A stretch of DNA of 64,000 nt from Pontibacter aquaedesilientis (GTDB taxonomy: Bacteria > Bacteroidota > Bacteroidia > Cytophagales > Hymenobacteraceae): the NCBI RefSeq assembly GCF_014773225.1, contig NZ_JACXAJ010000001.1:62001-126000 (forward strand), given 5' to 3'. Made by a program: the position numbers and the translations under genes. The notes beneath the pieces were generated by a model, which saw only the letters and a list, made by a program, of their open reading frames with translations, had not been told where the DNA came from and did no database searches. The first letter of the stretch is position 1. Each line of letters starts with the position of its first letter. Positions 63,003 to 64,000 of this stretch are shown here, one piece after another.

Positions 63003-64000
63003 GCTTTGTAGCTTAGTGCGGTTGCCGCCAATTGCTGCAACGCGTGTTCTGGATCGTTTTTAATGGCCAATACTTTATTTTGACCCTCCTGGCCGCTTTG
63101 GCACAAGGCCCTTGCCGCTGCCAGTTGCAGGCGTCTGTTCTCAAAACCCAACACCTGCTCAAAGAATGGGATGCTCTGTTGGTCACCGATTGCGGGAACC
63201 GCCTTAAGAATCTCCAGCTGGATGTCTGTGCTTTCGTTTGTAAACATATTGATCAGGCTCGGCACAGCTTCGTGGGTATTCAGTTGCCGCAGTGTGATAA
63301 TCGCCTCTTCACGTATCTTGGCTGCCGGATGCTGCAGCAGACTAAGAATGCCGTCAGCAGCACTGTGCTGTCCGTAAGAAGCGATCATTCGGAGGCAGAA
63401 AATGACAATGCTTTCTTCTGATTTGCCTAGCCACCGCTCAAAGTTCGGGATAGATAAGAACTTTGACTTAGAAGTGGCGCGAGCCAATTGCAACTGTTGC
63501 CAATCCAACAGTGGCTCTCTTAGGTCGTCCAGAAAAGAGAAAGGAGCGTTTGTCTCCAGCTTCAGCAACGCCACCTGCGCTTCCGAGCGAAGAGTGGGAT
63601 GAGGGTGGTTGATGAAAGCACGAATCAGTTCGCTGTACTTCCTGACACCCATGTTGGCCAGTTCGTTAATTCCCTGTGCGATTTCGTGCCAGGAACTAGC
63701 GTATAGCTTTTGCCTGGAATAACTTTCCAGTCCGGACTGACAGTACAGGTTCCGGAGTTTGTCGGCTGACTCTCCAATCAGATTTTTATGCAACGAGACA
63801 AGGTTCTCGAGCACGATATGGCGCTGTACGCGCTTTTGGGTGAATTGCTCCGTAAAAACCAAAATGGCTTCCTTGTCCGTTTGATCATCGAAAAGGTAGG
63901 AGGTGAGAAAGCCTTGGATATCCTGCTCAACTTTCCTGCGGCGTGCATAGCGTACGCCGTCACGCCATCTGCTGAAAAGTATGATAGAAAAGATTCCTAG
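62999..64000 (-). CDS. HEAT-repeat membrane protein (partial, N-terminus outside window)
   Basis: At least 333 residues; the frame is open to the right edge, so the TTG at 63862 is not the start. The visible N-terminal part (FSIILFSRW, then RYARRRKVEQ) looks like the end of a membrane helix followed by a basic cytosolic stretch. Residues ~130 onward are HEAT repeats: ISFxxLL-type helices with AAKIREEAIITLRQL, AVPSLINMF and NRRLQLAAARAL. HEAT proteins usually bind other proteins. The stop TGA overlaps the ATG of the processive GT (ATGA), so the two are translationally coupled and probably form one complex. Confidence 0.85.
   Translation of the reverse strand, partial: LGIFSIILFSRWRDGVRYARRRKVEQDIQGFLTSYLFDDQTDKEAILVFTEQFTQKRVQRHIVLENLVSLHKNLIGESADKLRNLYCQSGLESYSRQKLYASSWHEIAQGINELANMGVRKYSELIRAFINHPHPTLRSEAQVALLKLETNAPFSFLDDLREPLLDWQQLQLARATSKSKFLSIPNFERWLGKSEESIVIFCLRMIASYGQHSAADGILSLLQHPAAKIREEAIITLRQLNTHEAVPSLINMFTNESTDIQLEILKAVPAIGDQQSIPFFEQVLGFENRRLQLAAARALCQSGQEGQNKVLAIKNDPEHALQQLAATALSYKA

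Noticed and set aside
63860..63862. TTG as start codon of the HEAT-repeat protein
   Set aside because: The frame remains open from here to the right edge and codes for a plausible membrane helix end and basic stretch, so the gene is partial and starts outside the window.
1..64000. CRISPR arrays, tRNA/rRNA genes, insertion sequences, prophage
   Set aside because: No regularly spaced repeats, cloverleaf-like segments, transposase motifs or phage structural genes were recognised; the repeated segments seen all lie inside protein domains.

Overview
The window looks like a chromosomal segment of a Bacteroidota bacterium, most likely Cytophagales/Hymenobacteraceae (Pontibacter-like; this is inference from gene content, not a database match). 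The signs are: type IX secretion (T9SS) cargo with C-terminal sorting domains, a PorP/SprF protein, a gliding-motility-type giant adhesin, RprX/RprY-like and PAS-rich two-component systems, promoters of the Bacteroidota TAnnTTTG type, few Shine-Dalgarno sites, and roughly half G+C genes separated by AT-rich gaps. No tRNA, rRNA, CRISPR array, transposase or phage gene was seen.

Layout. 1-12.4 kb is a mixed housekeeping region: the tail of a membrane protein, a 3D-domain wall protein, an HD-domain hydrolase broken by an in-frame amber codon, a sterol-desaturase-family hydroxylase, an NdpA-type nucleoid protein, a beta-barrel porin, a response regulator/histidine kinase pair divergent from a T9SS cargo protein, and an RhlE-type RNA helicase. 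12.5-19.9 kb is a copper region (AraC regulator with an HMA-like front end, CopA ATPase, small HMA protein) interrupted by a large PAS histidine kinase and its CheY-like partner. 20.5-28.3 kb holds a 2255-residue adhesin with eleven ~95-residue repeats and a type B sorting domain, followed after 6 bp by its probable PorP/SprF partner.

29.3-59.2 kb is a large exopolysaccharide locus. The left arm (+) has the priming phosphotransferase, a WecG/TagA transferase, CDP-6-deoxyhexose genes (rfbF, rfbG, an epimerase, a SAF-domain oxidoreductase) and a GT4. The middle holds a GT61, an AlgJ/AlgI-like O-acetylation pair, a LamG cargo protein, a lipoprotein, and two paralogous right-handed beta-helix proteins: one T9SS-secreted with two PA14 domains, one membrane-anchored. 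The right arm (-) runs Wza, Wzc, Wzx, GT4, Wzy, two GT2-like enzymes and then the anchored beta-helix protein. Together this is a Wzx/Wzy-type pathway: sugars are primed on undecaprenyl phosphate, extended, flipped, polymerised, O-acetylated and exported, with the beta-helix proteins as candidate polymer-modifying or cleaving enzymes. 59.6-64 kb has a DUF1737 protein, an OmpA protein and a HEAT-repeat protein translationally coupled to a BcsA/PgaC-like glycosyltransferase; the HEAT gene runs off the right edge.

The strongest unexplained signal is at DNA level: the octamer CAGGTATA/TATACCTG occurs about 46 times by eye, against about 2 expected, in all reading frames, on both strands and in intergenic DNA.
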